Under the pieces are notes generated by a model. The model was not told the DNA's origin. It saw nothing but the letters and a program-made list of their open reading frames with translations, and did no database searches. The position numbers were made by a program, and so were the translations under genes. From an uncultured Acetatifactor sp. (GTDB taxonomy: Bacteria; Bacillota; Clostridia; Lachnospirales; Lachnospiraceae): a DNA stretch of 64,000 nucleotides. The stretch spans positions 71,527 through 135,526 of the forward strand of contig CAJTOJ010000004.1 of assembly GCA_910577665.1 (NCBI GenBank). Direction: 5' to 3'. Below are positions 51,901 through 60,370 of this stretch, piece by piece (within the stretch, counting starts at the first letter, position 1; every line of letters starts with the position of its first letter).

Positions 51901-52860
51901 AACGGACGTCCCCTGGACATTGTGCTGAATCCTCTGGGCGTGCCTTCCCGTATGAACATAGGCCAGGTGCTGGAGATCCATCTCTCCCTGGCAGCCAGGG
52001 CCCTGGGCTTCAATGTGGCTACTCCCGTGTTCGATGGGGCCAACGAGAATGACATTATGGATACCCTGGATCTGGCCAATGATTATGTGAATCTGGAGTG
52101 GGAGGAATTCGAGGCAAAGCATAAAGAAGAGCTGCTTCCCGAGGTGATGGAGTATCTGTATGAGAACAGGGACCACCGGGAAGTCTGGAAGGGAGTGCCC
52201 ATTTCCAGGGACGGCAAAGTGCGTCTGCGGGATGGACGTACCGGCGAATATTTTGACAGTCCTGTTACTATAGGACACATGCATTATCTGAAGCTGCACC
52301 ACCTGGTAGATGACAAGATCCATGCCCGTTCCACCGGCCCGTACTCCCTGGTGACCCAGCAGCCCCTGGGCGGCAAGGCCCAGTTCGGCGGACAGCGTTT
52401 CGGTGAGATGGAAGTGTGGGCCCTGGAGGCATATGGTGCTTCCTACACCCTGCAGGAGATCCTCACTGTGAAGTCTGATGATGTGGTAGGCCGTGTGAAG
52501 ACTTACGAGGCCATCATCAAAGGGGATAATATCCCTGAGCCGGGTATTCCCGAATCCTTCAAGGTGTTGTTGAAGGAACTGCAGGCCCTGGGACTTGATG
52601 TGCGGGTGCTTGGGGAAGACCAGAAGGAAGTGGAGATCATGGAGACCATAGATTACGGCGACACAGACTATCGCTATGAGATGGAAGGCGACCGTAAATA
52701 TGACGACTATGACAATGGTTCCCTGGGTGAGATGGGTTACCAGGCCCAGGCCTTCGATGACGAGAGCGGAGAGCTTGTGAGCACGGACGATGACGAGGAG
52801 TATGATGATGCATACGATGATGCGGATGACGATGCGTTTGAAGGTGACGAGGAATATTAA
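48997..52860 (+). CDS. rpoB: RNA polymerase beta subunit, 1287 aa
   Basis: Full-length RpoB. The N-terminus MEKNRIRPIAGTKVMRMSY, the rifampicin region SSQLSQFMDQNNPLGELTHK (residue ~490; in part FGSSQLSQFMDQN), RRLSALGPGGL, and KISVGDKMAGRHGNKG are visible. The C-terminal ~50 residues are an acidic tail rich in Asp, Glu and Tyr. ATG 48997 is seven bases after GGGGTGA; ATG 48991 would add two residues. Confidence 0.97.
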   Translation: MEKNRIRPIAGTKVMRMSYARQKEVLEMPNLIEVQKDSYQWFLDEGLKEVFDDISPIADYSGSLSLEFVDFELCRNDVKYSIEECKERDATYAAPLTVTVRLYNKEKEEISEHKIFMGDLPLMTETGTFVINGAERVIVSQLVRSPGIYYAIGHDKIGKRLFSCTVIPNRGAWLEYETDSNDVFYVRVDRTRKVPVTVLVRALGVGTNDEIRELFGDEPKIEASFSKDTAENYQEGLLELYKKIRPGEPLSVESAESLINAMFFDPRRYDLAKVGRYKFNKKLALRNRIRNHLLAADVVDPSTGEVLAAAGEKVTLELADTIQNAAVPFVYVQTEERNVKVLSNMMVDLTSFVDCNPRDFGIHEKVYYPVLAQILEEFSQDPEKLAVAIRKNVHELVPKHITKEDIIASINYNMHLEYGLGNDDDIDHLGNRRIRAVGELLQNQYRIGLSRMERVVRERMTTHDTDDVSPQSLINIKPVTSAVKEFFGSSQLSQFMDQNNPLGELTHKRRLSALGPGGLSRDRAGFEVRDVHYSHYGRMCPIETPEGPNIGLINSLASYARINEYGFVESPYRKIDKSNLQNPVVTDEVVYMTADEEDNYHVAQASEALDAEGHFVRNMVSGRYREETSEYPRSMFDYMDVSPRMVFSVATALIPFLENDDANRALMGSNMQRQAVPLLTTDAPAVGTGMETKAAVDSGVCVVAKKPGTVDFVSSSLIRITYDDGERAEFRLTKFSRSNQSNCYNQKPIVTKGDHVEAGEVIADGPSTSQGELALGKNPLIGFMTWEGYNYEDAVLLSERLVQEDVYTSVHIEEYEAEARDTKLGPEEITRDVPGVGDEALKDLDDRGIIRIGAEVRAGDILVGKVTPKGETELTAEERLLRAIFGEKAREVRDTSLKVPHGEYGIVVDAKVFTRENSDELSPGVNMAVRIYIAQKRKISVGDKMAGRHGNKGVVSRVLPVEDMPYLPNGRPLDIVLNPLGVPSRMNIGQVLEIHLSLAARALGFNVATPVFDGANENDIMDTLDLANDYVNLEWEEFEAKHKEELLPEVMEYLYENRDHREVWKGVPISRDGKVRLRDGRTGEYFDSPVTIGHMHYLKLHHLVDDKIHARSTGPYSLVTQQPLGGKAQFGGQRFGEMEVWALEAYGASYTLQEILTVKSDDVVGRVKTYEAIIKGDNIPEPGIPESFKVLLKELQALGLDVRVLGEDQKEVEIMETIDYGDTDYRYEMEGDRKYDDYDNGSLGEMGYQAQAFDDESGELVSTDDDEEYDDAYDDADDDAFEGDEEY

Positions 52861-52927
52861 CCGGTGCACCAGGGTATCTGGAACTGTTTCGTGTCTGGAA
52901 GTGCATGTTTAGAAGGGAGTGCCATTC

Positions 52928-55900
52928 ATGTCTGAAACAAAAAATGAAACCTATCAGCCTATGACATTTGACGCTATAAAGATCGGCCTGGCTTCACCGG
53001 AGAAGATTCGTGAGTGGTCCCACGGCGAGGTCATGAAGCCTGAGACCATCAACTACAGGACATTGAAGCCCGAACGTGACGGCCTTTTCTGTGAGAAGAT
53101 ATTCGGGCCTAACAAAGACTGGGAATGCCATTGCGGCAAATATAAGAAGATCCGTTACAAAGGTGTTGTCTGCGACCGCTGTGGTGTGGAAGTGACCAAG
53201 GCCAGTGTCCGCAGGGAGCGTATGGGACATATTGAGCTGGCGGCACCGGTATCCCATATCTGGTATTTTAAGGGAATTCCCAGCCGTATGGGACTGATCC
53301 TGGATCTGTCCCCCAGGGTGCTGGAGAAAGTGTTGTATTTTGCTTCCTATATTGTACTGGATCCCGGTGATTCCGGACTGGATTACAAGCAGATCCTGAC
53401 AGAGAAAGAATACCAGGATGCCAGGGAGGCTTATGGCAACAAGTTCCGTGTGGGCATGGGTGCAGAGTCTATCAAAGAGCTGCTACAGGCCATTGACCTG
53501 GATGCGGAGACCGAGGAACTGAAGGCTGGCCTGAAGGATTCCTCCGGACAGAAACGGGCCAGGATCATCAAGAGACTGGAAGTGGTGGAAGCTTTCCGTG
53601 AGTCGGGAAATAAGCCGGAGTGGATGGTGATGGACGTGATTCCTGTGATCCCGCCGGATATCCGCCCTATGGTACAATTAGACGGTGGTCGTTTTGCAAC
53701 CTCCGACTTAAACGATCTCTATAGGAGGATCATCAACCGGAATAACCGTCTGAAGAGACTGCTGGAGCTGGGCGCACCCGATATCATTGTGCGCAATGAG
53801 AAGAGAATGCTCCAGGAGGCAGTGGATGCCTTGATTGACAATGGCAGGAGAGGACGACCGGTTACAGGACCCGGGAACCGTGCCTTGAAGTCCCTGTCCG
53901 ATATGTTGAAGGGTAAGTCAGGGCGTTTCCGCCAGAACCTGCTGGGCAAGCGCGTGGACTATTCCGGCCGTTCCGTTATCGTGGTGGGACCGGAGCTGAA
54001 GATCTACCAGTGCGGCCTGCCCAAGGAAATGGCCATAGAGTTGTTCAAACCTTTTGTGATGAAAGAACTGGTTGCCAAGGGCATCAGTCAGAATATCAAG
54101 AATGCCAAGAAACTGGTAGACAAGATGGATACCCAGGTCTGGGATGTGCTGGAAGAGGTGATCAAGGAACATCCTGTGATGCTCAACCGCGCCCCTACCT
54201 TGCACAGGCTCGGCATCCAGGCATTTGAACCGATCCTGGTAGAAGGGAAGGCCATCAAGCTGCATCCGCTGGTGTGTACGGCATTCAATGCAGACTTTGA
54301 CGGGGATCAGATGGCTGTACACCTTCCCCTGTCCGTGGAGGCCCAGGCAGAGTGTCGTTTCCTGCTGCTGTCTCCCAACAACCTGTTGAAGCCTTCCGAT
54401 GGAGGACCAGTGGCAGTTCCCTCCCAGGATATGGTGCTGGGCATCTATTACCTTACCCAGGAGAGACCAGGCGCTCTGGGAGAGGGCAAGTTCTTCAAGA
54501 GTGTGAATGAAGCCATACTGGCTTATGAGAATAAGGCATGTACCCTTCACTCCAGGATCACTGTCCGGGTGACGAAGAAGAACGCGGCCGGAGAGACCGT
54601 ATCCGGCAATGTGGAGTCCACACTGGGAAGGTTCCTGTTCAATGAGATCCTGCCCCAGGATCTGGGGTTCGTAGACAGAAGTGTTCCGGAGAATTTCTTG
54701 AAGCTGGAGGTGGACTTCCATGTGGGCAAAAAACAGTTAAAACCCATCCTGGAGAAAGTCATCAATATCCATGGGGCTTCCAGGACTGCAGAGGTGCTGG
54801 ATGATGTGAAGTCTATCGGCTACAAATACTCTACCAAGGCTGCCATGACGGTATCTATTTCCGACATGACCGTGCCCGAGAGAAAGCCCGAGATGCTGGC
54901 CCAGGCCCAGGCTACCGTTGACAAGATCTCCGCTAATTTCCGGCGGGGACTGATCACGGAGGAGGAGAGATACCGGGCAGTGGTAGAGACCTGGAACGAA
55001 ACAGATAAGGAACTGACAGAAGTGTTGCTGGCAGGCCTTGACAAATACAATAATATTTTCATGATGGCAGATTCCGGTGCCCGTGGATCCAACCAGCAGA
55101 TCAAACAGCTGGCCGGTATGCGTGGCCTGATGGCAGATACCACCGGGCGGACCATCGAACTGCCAATTAAGTCCAATTTCCGTGAAGGACTGGACGTATT
55201 GGAATATTTTATGTCGGCGCACGGCGCCAGGAAGGGACTGTCCGATACCGCGCTGCGTACAGCGGACTCCGGTTATCTGACCAGGCGTATGGTGGACGTA
55301 TCCCAGGAACTGAGTATAAGGGAGACAGACTGTTCCGAGGACAGGACGGAGATTCCTGGTATTGTGGTCAAGGCGTTCATGGACGGCAAAGAGACCATAG
55401 AAGGGCTGAAGGACAGAATCACAGGGCGCTATTCCTGTGAGGACATCTATGACAAGGACGGAGAACTGATTGTAAAGCATAACCATATGATTACCCCCAG
55501 CCGTGCTGCCAGGATCTTAAGTACAGGTGTGGACGACAAAGGGGAACCCATTGAGGCTGTAAAGATCAGGACCATACTGACCTGCCGTTCCCATGTGGGA
55601 ATCTGTGCAAAATGCTATGGTGCTAACATGGCCACAGGCGAGGCCGTCCAGGTGGGTGAGGCAGTGGGTATCATTGCCGCACAGTCCATCGGAGAACCGG
55701 GTACCCAGCTTACCATGAGAACCTTCCACACCGGCGGTGTGGCCGGTGATGACATCACACAGGGTCTTCCCCGTGTGGAGGAGCTGTTTGAGGCCAGAAA
55801 GCCCAAGGGACTTGCCATTATCGCTGAGTTCGGCGGCAAGGCGGAGATCCGGGATACCAAGAAGAAACGTGAGGTGGTCATCTCCAATGAGGAGACAGGG

Positions 55901-56710
55901 GAATCCAAGGCATACCTGATCCCTTACGGTTCCAGGATCAAGGTACTGGATGGCCAGGTGCTGGAAGCTGGTGATGAACTGACAGAAGGCAGCGTGAATC
56001 CCCATGACCTGCTGAAGATCAAAGGAATCCGTGCGGTGCAGGATTACATGCTCCGTGAGGTACAGAGGGTGTACCGGCTGCAGGGCGTGGATATTGCAGA
56101 TAAGCATATTGAAGTGATTGTGCGTCAGATGCTGAAGAAGGTGCGCATCGAGAACAATGGCGATGCAGATTTCCTTCCCGGTACCCTGGTGGATGTACTG
56201 GAATATGAAGACATGAACGAGAAGCTGTACATGGAAGGCAAGGAGCCGGCGGAGGGCAAGCAGGTGCTGCTGGGTATCACCAAGGCGGCGCTGGCTACCA
56301 ATTCCTTCCTGTCGGCGGCGTCATTCCAGGAGACCACCAAGGTACTCACCGAGGCTGCCATCAAGGGTAAGATTGATAATCTGATCGGTTTGAAGGAAAA
56401 CGTGATCATCGGGAAACTGATCCCTGTGGGAACCGGCATGAAGAGGTACCGCAATACCAGGCTGAATACGGATGAGATACAGGCCATTTCCTTTGAGGAA
56501 CCGGAAGGAGAGATCACTGTGGAAGAATCTGCAATGACACAGTTGCCGGAAGATATGCAGGAGCTGGAGGCGTTTGAACAGGTGGAAGGCGCTGAAGATG
56601 CAGAGGACTTCGGGGATATGGCTGATCTGGATGATTTCCTGGATGAAGATGCCGATACAGAGGAAGCACTGCCAGAAGAAGATCTGGTGACGGCTTCCGC
56701 GGAAGAATAG
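52928..56710 (+). CDS. rpoC: RNA polymerase beta-prime subunit, 1260 aa
   Basis: The zinc site CHCGKYKKIRYKGVVCDRCG lies near residues 66-85, the catalytic Mg site NADFDGDQMAVH near 453-464, and the trigger-loop/bridge regions follow. A long acidic C-terminal tail (EDAEDFGDMADLDDFLDED in part) resembles that of RpoB here. ATG 52928 is supported by AAGGGAG; GTG 52919 would add three residues. The gene is complete. Confidence 0.97.
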   Translation: MSETKNETYQPMTFDAIKIGLASPEKIREWSHGEVMKPETINYRTLKPERDGLFCEKIFGPNKDWECHCGKYKKIRYKGVVCDRCGVEVTKASVRRERMGHIELAAPVSHIWYFKGIPSRMGLILDLSPRVLEKVLYFASYIVLDPGDSGLDYKQILTEKEYQDAREAYGNKFRVGMGAESIKELLQAIDLDAETEELKAGLKDSSGQKRARIIKRLEVVEAFRESGNKPEWMVMDVIPVIPPDIRPMVQLDGGRFATSDLNDLYRRIINRNNRLKRLLELGAPDIIVRNEKRMLQEAVDALIDNGRRGRPVTGPGNRALKSLSDMLKGKSGRFRQNLLGKRVDYSGRSVIVVGPELKIYQCGLPKEMAIELFKPFVMKELVAKGISQNIKNAKKLVDKMDTQVWDVLEEVIKEHPVMLNRAPTLHRLGIQAFEPILVEGKAIKLHPLVCTAFNADFDGDQMAVHLPLSVEAQAECRFLLLSPNNLLKPSDGGPVAVPSQDMVLGIYYLTQERPGALGEGKFFKSVNEAILAYENKACTLHSRITVRVTKKNAAGETVSGNVESTLGRFLFNEILPQDLGFVDRSVPENFLKLEVDFHVGKKQLKPILEKVINIHGASRTAEVLDDVKSIGYKYSTKAAMTVSISDMTVPERKPEMLAQAQATVDKISANFRRGLITEEERYRAVVETWNETDKELTEVLLAGLDKYNNIFMMADSGARGSNQQIKQLAGMRGLMADTTGRTIELPIKSNFREGLDVLEYFMSAHGARKGLSDTALRTADSGYLTRRMVDVSQELSIRETDCSEDRTEIPGIVVKAFMDGKETIEGLKDRITGRYSCEDIYDKDGELIVKHNHMITPSRAARILSTGVDDKGEPIEAVKIRTILTCRSHVGICAKCYGANMATGEAVQVGEAVGIIAAQSIGEPGTQLTMRTFHTGGVAGDDITQGLPRVEELFEARKPKGLAIIAEFGGKAEIRDTKKKREVVISNEETGESKAYLIPYGSRIKVLDGQVLEAGDELTEGSVNPHDLLKIKGIRAVQDYMLREVQRVYRLQGVDIADKHIEVIVRQMLKKVRIENNGDADFLPGTLVDVLEYEDMNEKLYMEGKEPAEGKQVLLGITKAALATNSFLSAASFQETTKVLTEAAIKGKIDNLIGLKENVIIGKLIPVGTGMKRYRNTRLNTDEIQAISFEEPEGEITVEESAMTQLPEDMQELEAFEQVEGAEDAEDFGDMADLDDFLDEDADTEEALPEEDLVTASAEE

Positions 56711-56723
56711 GACAACAGCGCGT

Positions 56724-56757
56724 AGGTGCCATCCCGTAACAGGGGTGGCACTTACGA
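56724..56757 (+). other. Strong hairpin after rpoC
   Basis: GTAGGTGCCATCCC pairs with GGGGTGGCACTTAC (14 pairs, two of them G-T) around a six-base loop. There is no T-tract, so it may act as an mRNA stabiliser, a pause site or a weak terminator before the reductase gene. Confidence 0.6.
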
Positions 56758-56814
56758 TATGGCAGGAAGATATAGGTGCCGGATGGAGGAGAAAAAGAAA
56801 GGAAGTTGTGCGAA

Positions 56815-57675
56815 ATGAAGGTACTTGTGACAGGAGTGGGGGGCCAGCTTGGCCATGATGTTGTGAAGGAACTGGTTAGACGGGGCATGGAAACTGTGGG
56901 CACGGACAGCAGCAGAATGGATGTCACGGACGGGGAACGGGTGGCCCGGGTCATGGAAGAAGAGAAGCCGGATGCGGTGATCCACTGTGCCGCTTATACC
57001 GCTGTGGATGCTGCAGAGGATAATGAGATGCTGTGCCGGAAGGTGAATGTGGATGGCACCCGTAATCTGGCTACAGCCTGCAAGCGGCAGGGCTGCAAGA
57101 TGATCTATATCAGTACAGACTATGTGTTTGACGGCACCGGAGAGAGGCCCTGGGAGCCGGGGGATGTCTGCCATCCCATCAGTGTGTATGGGTGCAGCAA
57201 ATATGAAGGGGAGCTGGCAGTACAGGAGCTTCTGGAGAAATATTTCATCGTCCGTGTCACCTGGACCTTTGGGGTAAATGGGAAGAATTTCGTGAAGACC
57301 ATGCTAAGGCTGGCCAGGGATCATGAAACCCTGAGGGTGGTGAATGACCAGTTTGGCTCGCCTACTTACACGGCAGATCTTGCAGTGCTGCTGGCAGACA
57401 TGGTAAGTACGGACAAGTATGGTATCTACCATGCTGCCAGTGAGGGCATCTGCTCCTGGTATGAATTTGCCTGTGCTATATTCAAAGAGTCCGGATTGTC
57501 TGTGCAGGTGCTGCCTGTGACCACCGCGGAGTATGGTGCCAGGGCGGCCCGGCCTGCCAACAGCCGTCTGAGCAAAGAGAAACTGGTGGAAAACGGATTT
57601 GGGAAGCTACCCTCCTGGCAGGATGGCCTGGAACGGTATCTGGAAGAAATACAGACAGTTTCCGACCAGGAATAA
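56815..57675 (+). CDS. rfbD: dTDP-4-dehydrorhamnose reductase, 286 aa
   Basis: The NAD(P) loop GVGGQLGHDV starts at residue 7. CAAYTAVDAAEDN (about 61-73), STDYVFDGTG (about 103-112) and the catalytic YGCSKYEGE (Tyr and Lys near 128-132) are the RmlD hallmarks, and DQFGSPTYTADLA occurs near residue 180. It makes dTDP-rhamnose in the last step of that pathway. The other rml genes are not in this window. Its place between rpoC and the str operon is unusual. ATG 56815 fits the family start. Confidence 0.9.
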   Translation: MKVLVTGVGGQLGHDVVKELVRRGMETVGTDSSRMDVTDGERVARVMEEEKPDAVIHCAAYTAVDAAEDNEMLCRKVNVDGTRNLATACKRQGCKMIYISTDYVFDGTGERPWEPGDVCHPISVYGCSKYEGELAVQELLEKYFIVRVTWTFGVNGKNFVKTMLRLARDHETLRVVNDQFGSPTYTADLAVLLADMVSTDKYGIYHAASEGICSWYEFACAIFKESGLSVQVLPVTTAEYGARAARPANSRLSKEKLVENGFGKLPSWQDGLERYLEEIQTVSDQE

Positions 57676-57733
57676 AGGTGTGACAAACCCGAGACTGCAT
57701 GCGCTAAAAGGAGTATTCCTTGCTTGTTTTGTG

Positions 57734-57785
57734 TGCATTAGGTTACTGAACTCGGCGTAGCCGTGTTCAGTAACCTGCGAATGCA
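57734..57785 (+). repeat. Long near-perfect palindromic hairpin
   Basis: AGGTTACTGAAC (57740-57751) pairs perfectly with GTTCAGTAACCT (57765-57776), an inner CGGC-GTA-GCCG forms a second stem, and outer TGCATT/AATGCA extends it. No T-run follows. It resembles dispersed palindromic repeats rather than a terminator. Confidence 0.8.
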
Positions 57786-57813
57786 TCCAGGTATGTTTTT
57801 CCGTCTGATATAC

Positions 57814-57843
57814 TTGACGTCTGTTCCGGGTACATGGTATGCC
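57814..57843 (+). promoter_or_regulatory. Possible promoter of the alcohol dehydrogenase gene
   Basis: TTGACG at 57814-57819 with TATGCC at 57838-57843 (18 bases apart). The -10 is imperfect. It lies about 60 bases before the start codon and just after the palindrome. Confidence 0.5.
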
Positions 57844-57902
57844 AAATATTGGCAGATCTTATGAGATTTGACTATTTAGTAGAAAAGCAGGAGGCAGGAC
57901 CA

Positions 57903-59045
57903 ATGGTTAATCGTTTCGTACTGAACGGGATCTCTTATCATGGAAAAGGTGCGATCCAGGAGATTCCCGGTATCATCAAGAGCAAAGGTTTTCAGAAGGC
58001 ATTTATAGCCTCGGATCCCGACCTGGTAAAATTCCAGGTGACGAAGAAGGTGACCGATCTGCTGGATGCAGAGAACCTTGCCTATGAAGTGTACTCCGAT
58101 ATCAAGCCCAATCCTACCATTGAAAATGTAAAGTCCGGTGTGGAGGCTTACAAGAAGTCCGGGGCAGATTACATGATCACCATCGGAGGCGGTTCCTCCA
58201 TGGATACGGGTAAGGCCATTGGCATCATCATCAACAATCCGGAATTTGCGGATGTGCGCTCCTTAGAGGGTGTGGCGCCTACGAAGAATCATACCGTATA
58301 TACCATTGCAGTGCCCACCACGGCTGGTACAGCTGCGGAGGCTACCATCAATTATGTGATCACGGATGTGGAGAAAAAGCGCAAATTTGTCTGCGTGGAT
58401 GTGAACGATATTCCGGATGTGGCTATTGTGGATCCGGATATGATGTCCACCATGCCAAAAGGACTGACTGCCTCTACAGGTATGGACGCTTTGACCCACG
58501 CCATTGAAGGATATACCACTGCGGCGGCATGGGAACTGGCAGACTGCTTGAACCTGGAAGCTATCAGACTGATCGCAAAGAGCCTTAGGGGAGCAGTTGG
58601 AAATGATCCCGAAGGAAGGGAAGGCATGGCTCTGGGACAGTTCGTCACAGGCATGGCATTTTCCAATGTGGGACTTGGTATTGCACATTCCATGGCCCAC
58701 ACACTGGGAGCTGTGTATGACACACCTCATGGAGTGGCATGTGCCATGATGCTGCCGATCGTGATGGAATACAACCAGGAATGCACCGGGGAGAAATTCA
58801 AGGATATTGCCCAGGCCATGGGTGTGGATACCACAGGTATGGACCAGGCTGCGTATCGGAAGGCTGCCATTGATGCGGTCCGCCAGCTCTCTGTGGATGT
58901 GGGGATTCCCACGAAGCTGGAAGCCCTGAAGGAAGAAGACCTGGATTTCCTGGCAGAATCTGCTTACGCGGATGCCTGCCGTCCCGGAAATCCCAAGGAG
59001 ACTTCCGTGGAAGATCTGAAGGAACTGTTCCGAAAGCTGATGTAG
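57903..59045 (+). CDS. fucO: Iron-dependent alcohol dehydrogenase, lactaldehyde reductase type, 380 aa
   Basis: Group III alcohol dehydrogenase with GGGSSMDTGKAIGI near residues 95-108, the phrase NNPEFADVRSLEG typical of FucO, TAGTAAEAT, and metal-binding His residues in GIAHSMAHTLGAVYDTPHG (about 256-274). FucO reduces lactaldehyde to 1,2-propanediol during fucose or rhamnose fermentation. ATG 57903 has AGGAGG upstream; ATG 57834 would add 23 unmatched residues. Specificity within this family is hard to read, so other short-chain alcohols remain possible. Confidence 0.82.
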   Translation: MVNRFVLNGISYHGKGAIQEIPGIIKSKGFQKAFIASDPDLVKFQVTKKVTDLLDAENLAYEVYSDIKPNPTIENVKSGVEAYKKSGADYMITIGGGSSMDTGKAIGIIINNPEFADVRSLEGVAPTKNHTVYTIAVPTTAGTAAEATINYVITDVEKKRKFVCVDVNDIPDVAIVDPDMMSTMPKGLTASTGMDALTHAIEGYTTAAAWELADCLNLEAIRLIAKSLRGAVGNDPEGREGMALGQFVTGMAFSNVGLGIAHSMAHTLGAVYDTPHGVACAMMLPIVMEYNQECTGEKFKDIAQAMGVDTTGMDQAAYRKAAIDAVRQLSVDVGIPTKLEALKEEDLDFLAESAYADACRPGNPKETSVEDLKELFRKLM

Positions 59046-59079
59046 AAACAAAGTTCTCCTATAATTTTTTAAAAAATGA

Positions 59080-59108
59080 TTGACAGGACATCTGTGCGCA
59101 AGTATAAT
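59080..59108 (+). promoter_or_regulatory. Consensus promoter of the str operon
   Basis: TTGACA at 59080-59085, 17 bases, TATAAT at 59103-59108: both hexamers are perfect consensus. Transcription would start near 59115, about 90 bases before rpsL. Confidence 0.9.
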
Positions 59109-59137
59109 GATACAGTGTGCGTGCAGATGTCTTTTTT
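59087..59137 (+). terminator. Terminator interleaved with the str promoter
   Basis: GACATCTG (59087-59094, in the promoter spacer) pairs with CAGATGTC (59124-59131), followed by TTTTTT. Only transcripts arriving from upstream contain both arms, so it should stop read-through from fucO without affecting str-operon RNA. Confidence 0.75.
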
Positions 59138-59205
59138 GTGTCTGAAAAAGCGTCATCCTGCCGTGCATAGCAACCAGATAACCATTTAGAAAGAGGTGAA
59201 ACAGA

Positions 59206-59628
59206 ATGCCAACATTCAACCAGTTAGTAAGGAAAGGACGTCAGACCTCTGCAAAGAAGTCTACTGCACCTGCCCTGCAGAAGGGGTACAACTCCCTGCA
59301 CAAGAAACCAACGGATGCATCTGCTCCCCAGAAGCGTGGTGTGTGTACTGCTGTGAAGACAGCAACTCCTAAGAAGCCTAACTCAGCGCTCAGAAAGATC
59401 GCCAGGGTGCGTCTCTCCAACGGAATTGAGGTTACCAGCTATATTCCCGGAGAAGGACACAACCTGCAGGAGCACAGCGTTGTGCTGATCCGTGGCGGCA
59501 GGGTAAAAGACCTGCCCGGTACCAGATACCACATCATCCGTGGTACACTTGATACCGCTGGTGTTGCCAACAGGAAGCAGGCCCGCTCCAAGTATGGCGC
59601 CAAGAGACCTAAGGCAGCGAAGAAGTAA
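59206..59628 (+). CDS. rpsL: 30S ribosomal protein S12, 140 aa
   Basis: MPTFNQLVRKGR at the start, the conserved TPKKPNSALRKIARVRL loop, and GGRVKDLPGTRYHIIRG near residue 98. It has the Lys in KKPNS that is the usual wild-type state associated with streptomycin sensitivity. S12 lies in the decoding centre. First gene of the str operon, with AAAGAGGTGA upstream. Its length of 140 is typical for clostridia. Confidence 0.97.
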   Translation: MPTFNQLVRKGRQTSAKKSTAPALQKGYNSLHKKPTDASAPQKRGVCTAVKTATPKKPNSALRKIARVRLSNGIEVTSYIPGEGHNLQEHSVVLIRGGRVKDLPGTRYHIIRGTLDTAGVANRKQARSKYGAKRPKAAKK

Positions 59629-59851
59629 TCTACGTTACTTCAAAGTAGCATTCGGGACGAATCTGAACGAAACTAAGAAAAGTGTTGGAATTCTGTGGTA
59701 AATAGTGGAGGGAAGCAGGAAACTGCTTTCCGGTAATACAGAGAAACAGCGCGAACACTTGGGGAAACACATGTGAGTACCGATGATTTATTGAAGTGCG
59801 CAGAGCGCACAAAGCGTGCTATGTACGCTTATGAATAAGGAGGGAAGAACC
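59629..59851 (+). promoter_or_regulatory. rpsL-rpsG spacer with two perfect hairpins
   Basis: GTGCGC-AGA-GCGCAC (about 59795-59809) and AAGCGT-GCTATGT-ACGCTT (about 59812-59830) sit just before the rpsG ribosome binding site. In other bacteria S7 binds the rpsL-rpsG spacer to control its own synthesis. A similar role here is inferred. Confidence 0.4.
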
Positions 59852-60322
59852 GTGCCACGTAAAGGACATGTTCAAAAAAGAGATGTATTAGCAGATCCTT
59901 TATACAACAGTAAGGTAGTGACCAAGCTGATCAACAACATTATGTTGGACGGCAAAAAGGGCGTTGCCCAGAGAATTGTATATGGTGCATTTGCGAAGGT
60001 AGAAGAGAAGTCCGGCAAGCCGGCCGTGGAAGTATTTGAAGAGGCAATGAACAACATCATGCCTGTCCTGGAAGTCAAGGCCAGGCGTATCGGTGGTGCC
60101 ACATACCAGGTGCCTATCGAAGTCCGTGCCGAGAGACGTCAGGCCCTGGCCCTGCGCTGGCTGACCATGTTCTCCCGCAAGAGAAGTGAGAAGACCATGG
60201 TGGACAGACTGGCAAACGAGATCCTTGACGCTTCCAATAACAGTGGTGCTGCTGTGAAGAGGAAAGAGGATATGCACAAGATGGCAGAGGCCAACAAGGC
60301 GTTTGCACATTACCGCTTCTAA
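59852..60322 (+). CDS. rpsG: 30S ribosomal protein S7, 156 aa
   Basis: The GTG start at 59852 gives MPRKGHVQKRDVLADP, the normal S7 beginning, after AAGGAGGGAAG. RRIGGATYQVPIEVRAERR (in part: GGATYQVPIEV near 80-90) is the rRNA-binding part. S7 starts assembly of the 30S head. An upstream ATG at 59816 is inside the spacer hairpins and is not the start. Confidence 0.96.
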   Translation: MPRKGHVQKRDVLADPLYNSKVVTKLINNIMLDGKKGVAQRIVYGAFAKVEEKSGKPAVEVFEEAMNNIMPVLEVKARRIGGATYQVPIEVRAERRQALALRWLTMFSRKRSEKTMVDRLANEILDASNNSGAAVKRKEDMHKMAEANKAFAHYRF

Positions 60323-60370
60323 TAGCACAACTGTTGCATTTGCTTTATAAAAAAATAGGAGGAAAAAATC

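Noticed and set aside
51202..52869. Long minus-strand open frame (555 codons) across rpoB
   Set aside because: It is the antisense shadow of a highly conserved, codon-biased gene; the translation resembles no protein, and no ribosome binding site or promoter fits.
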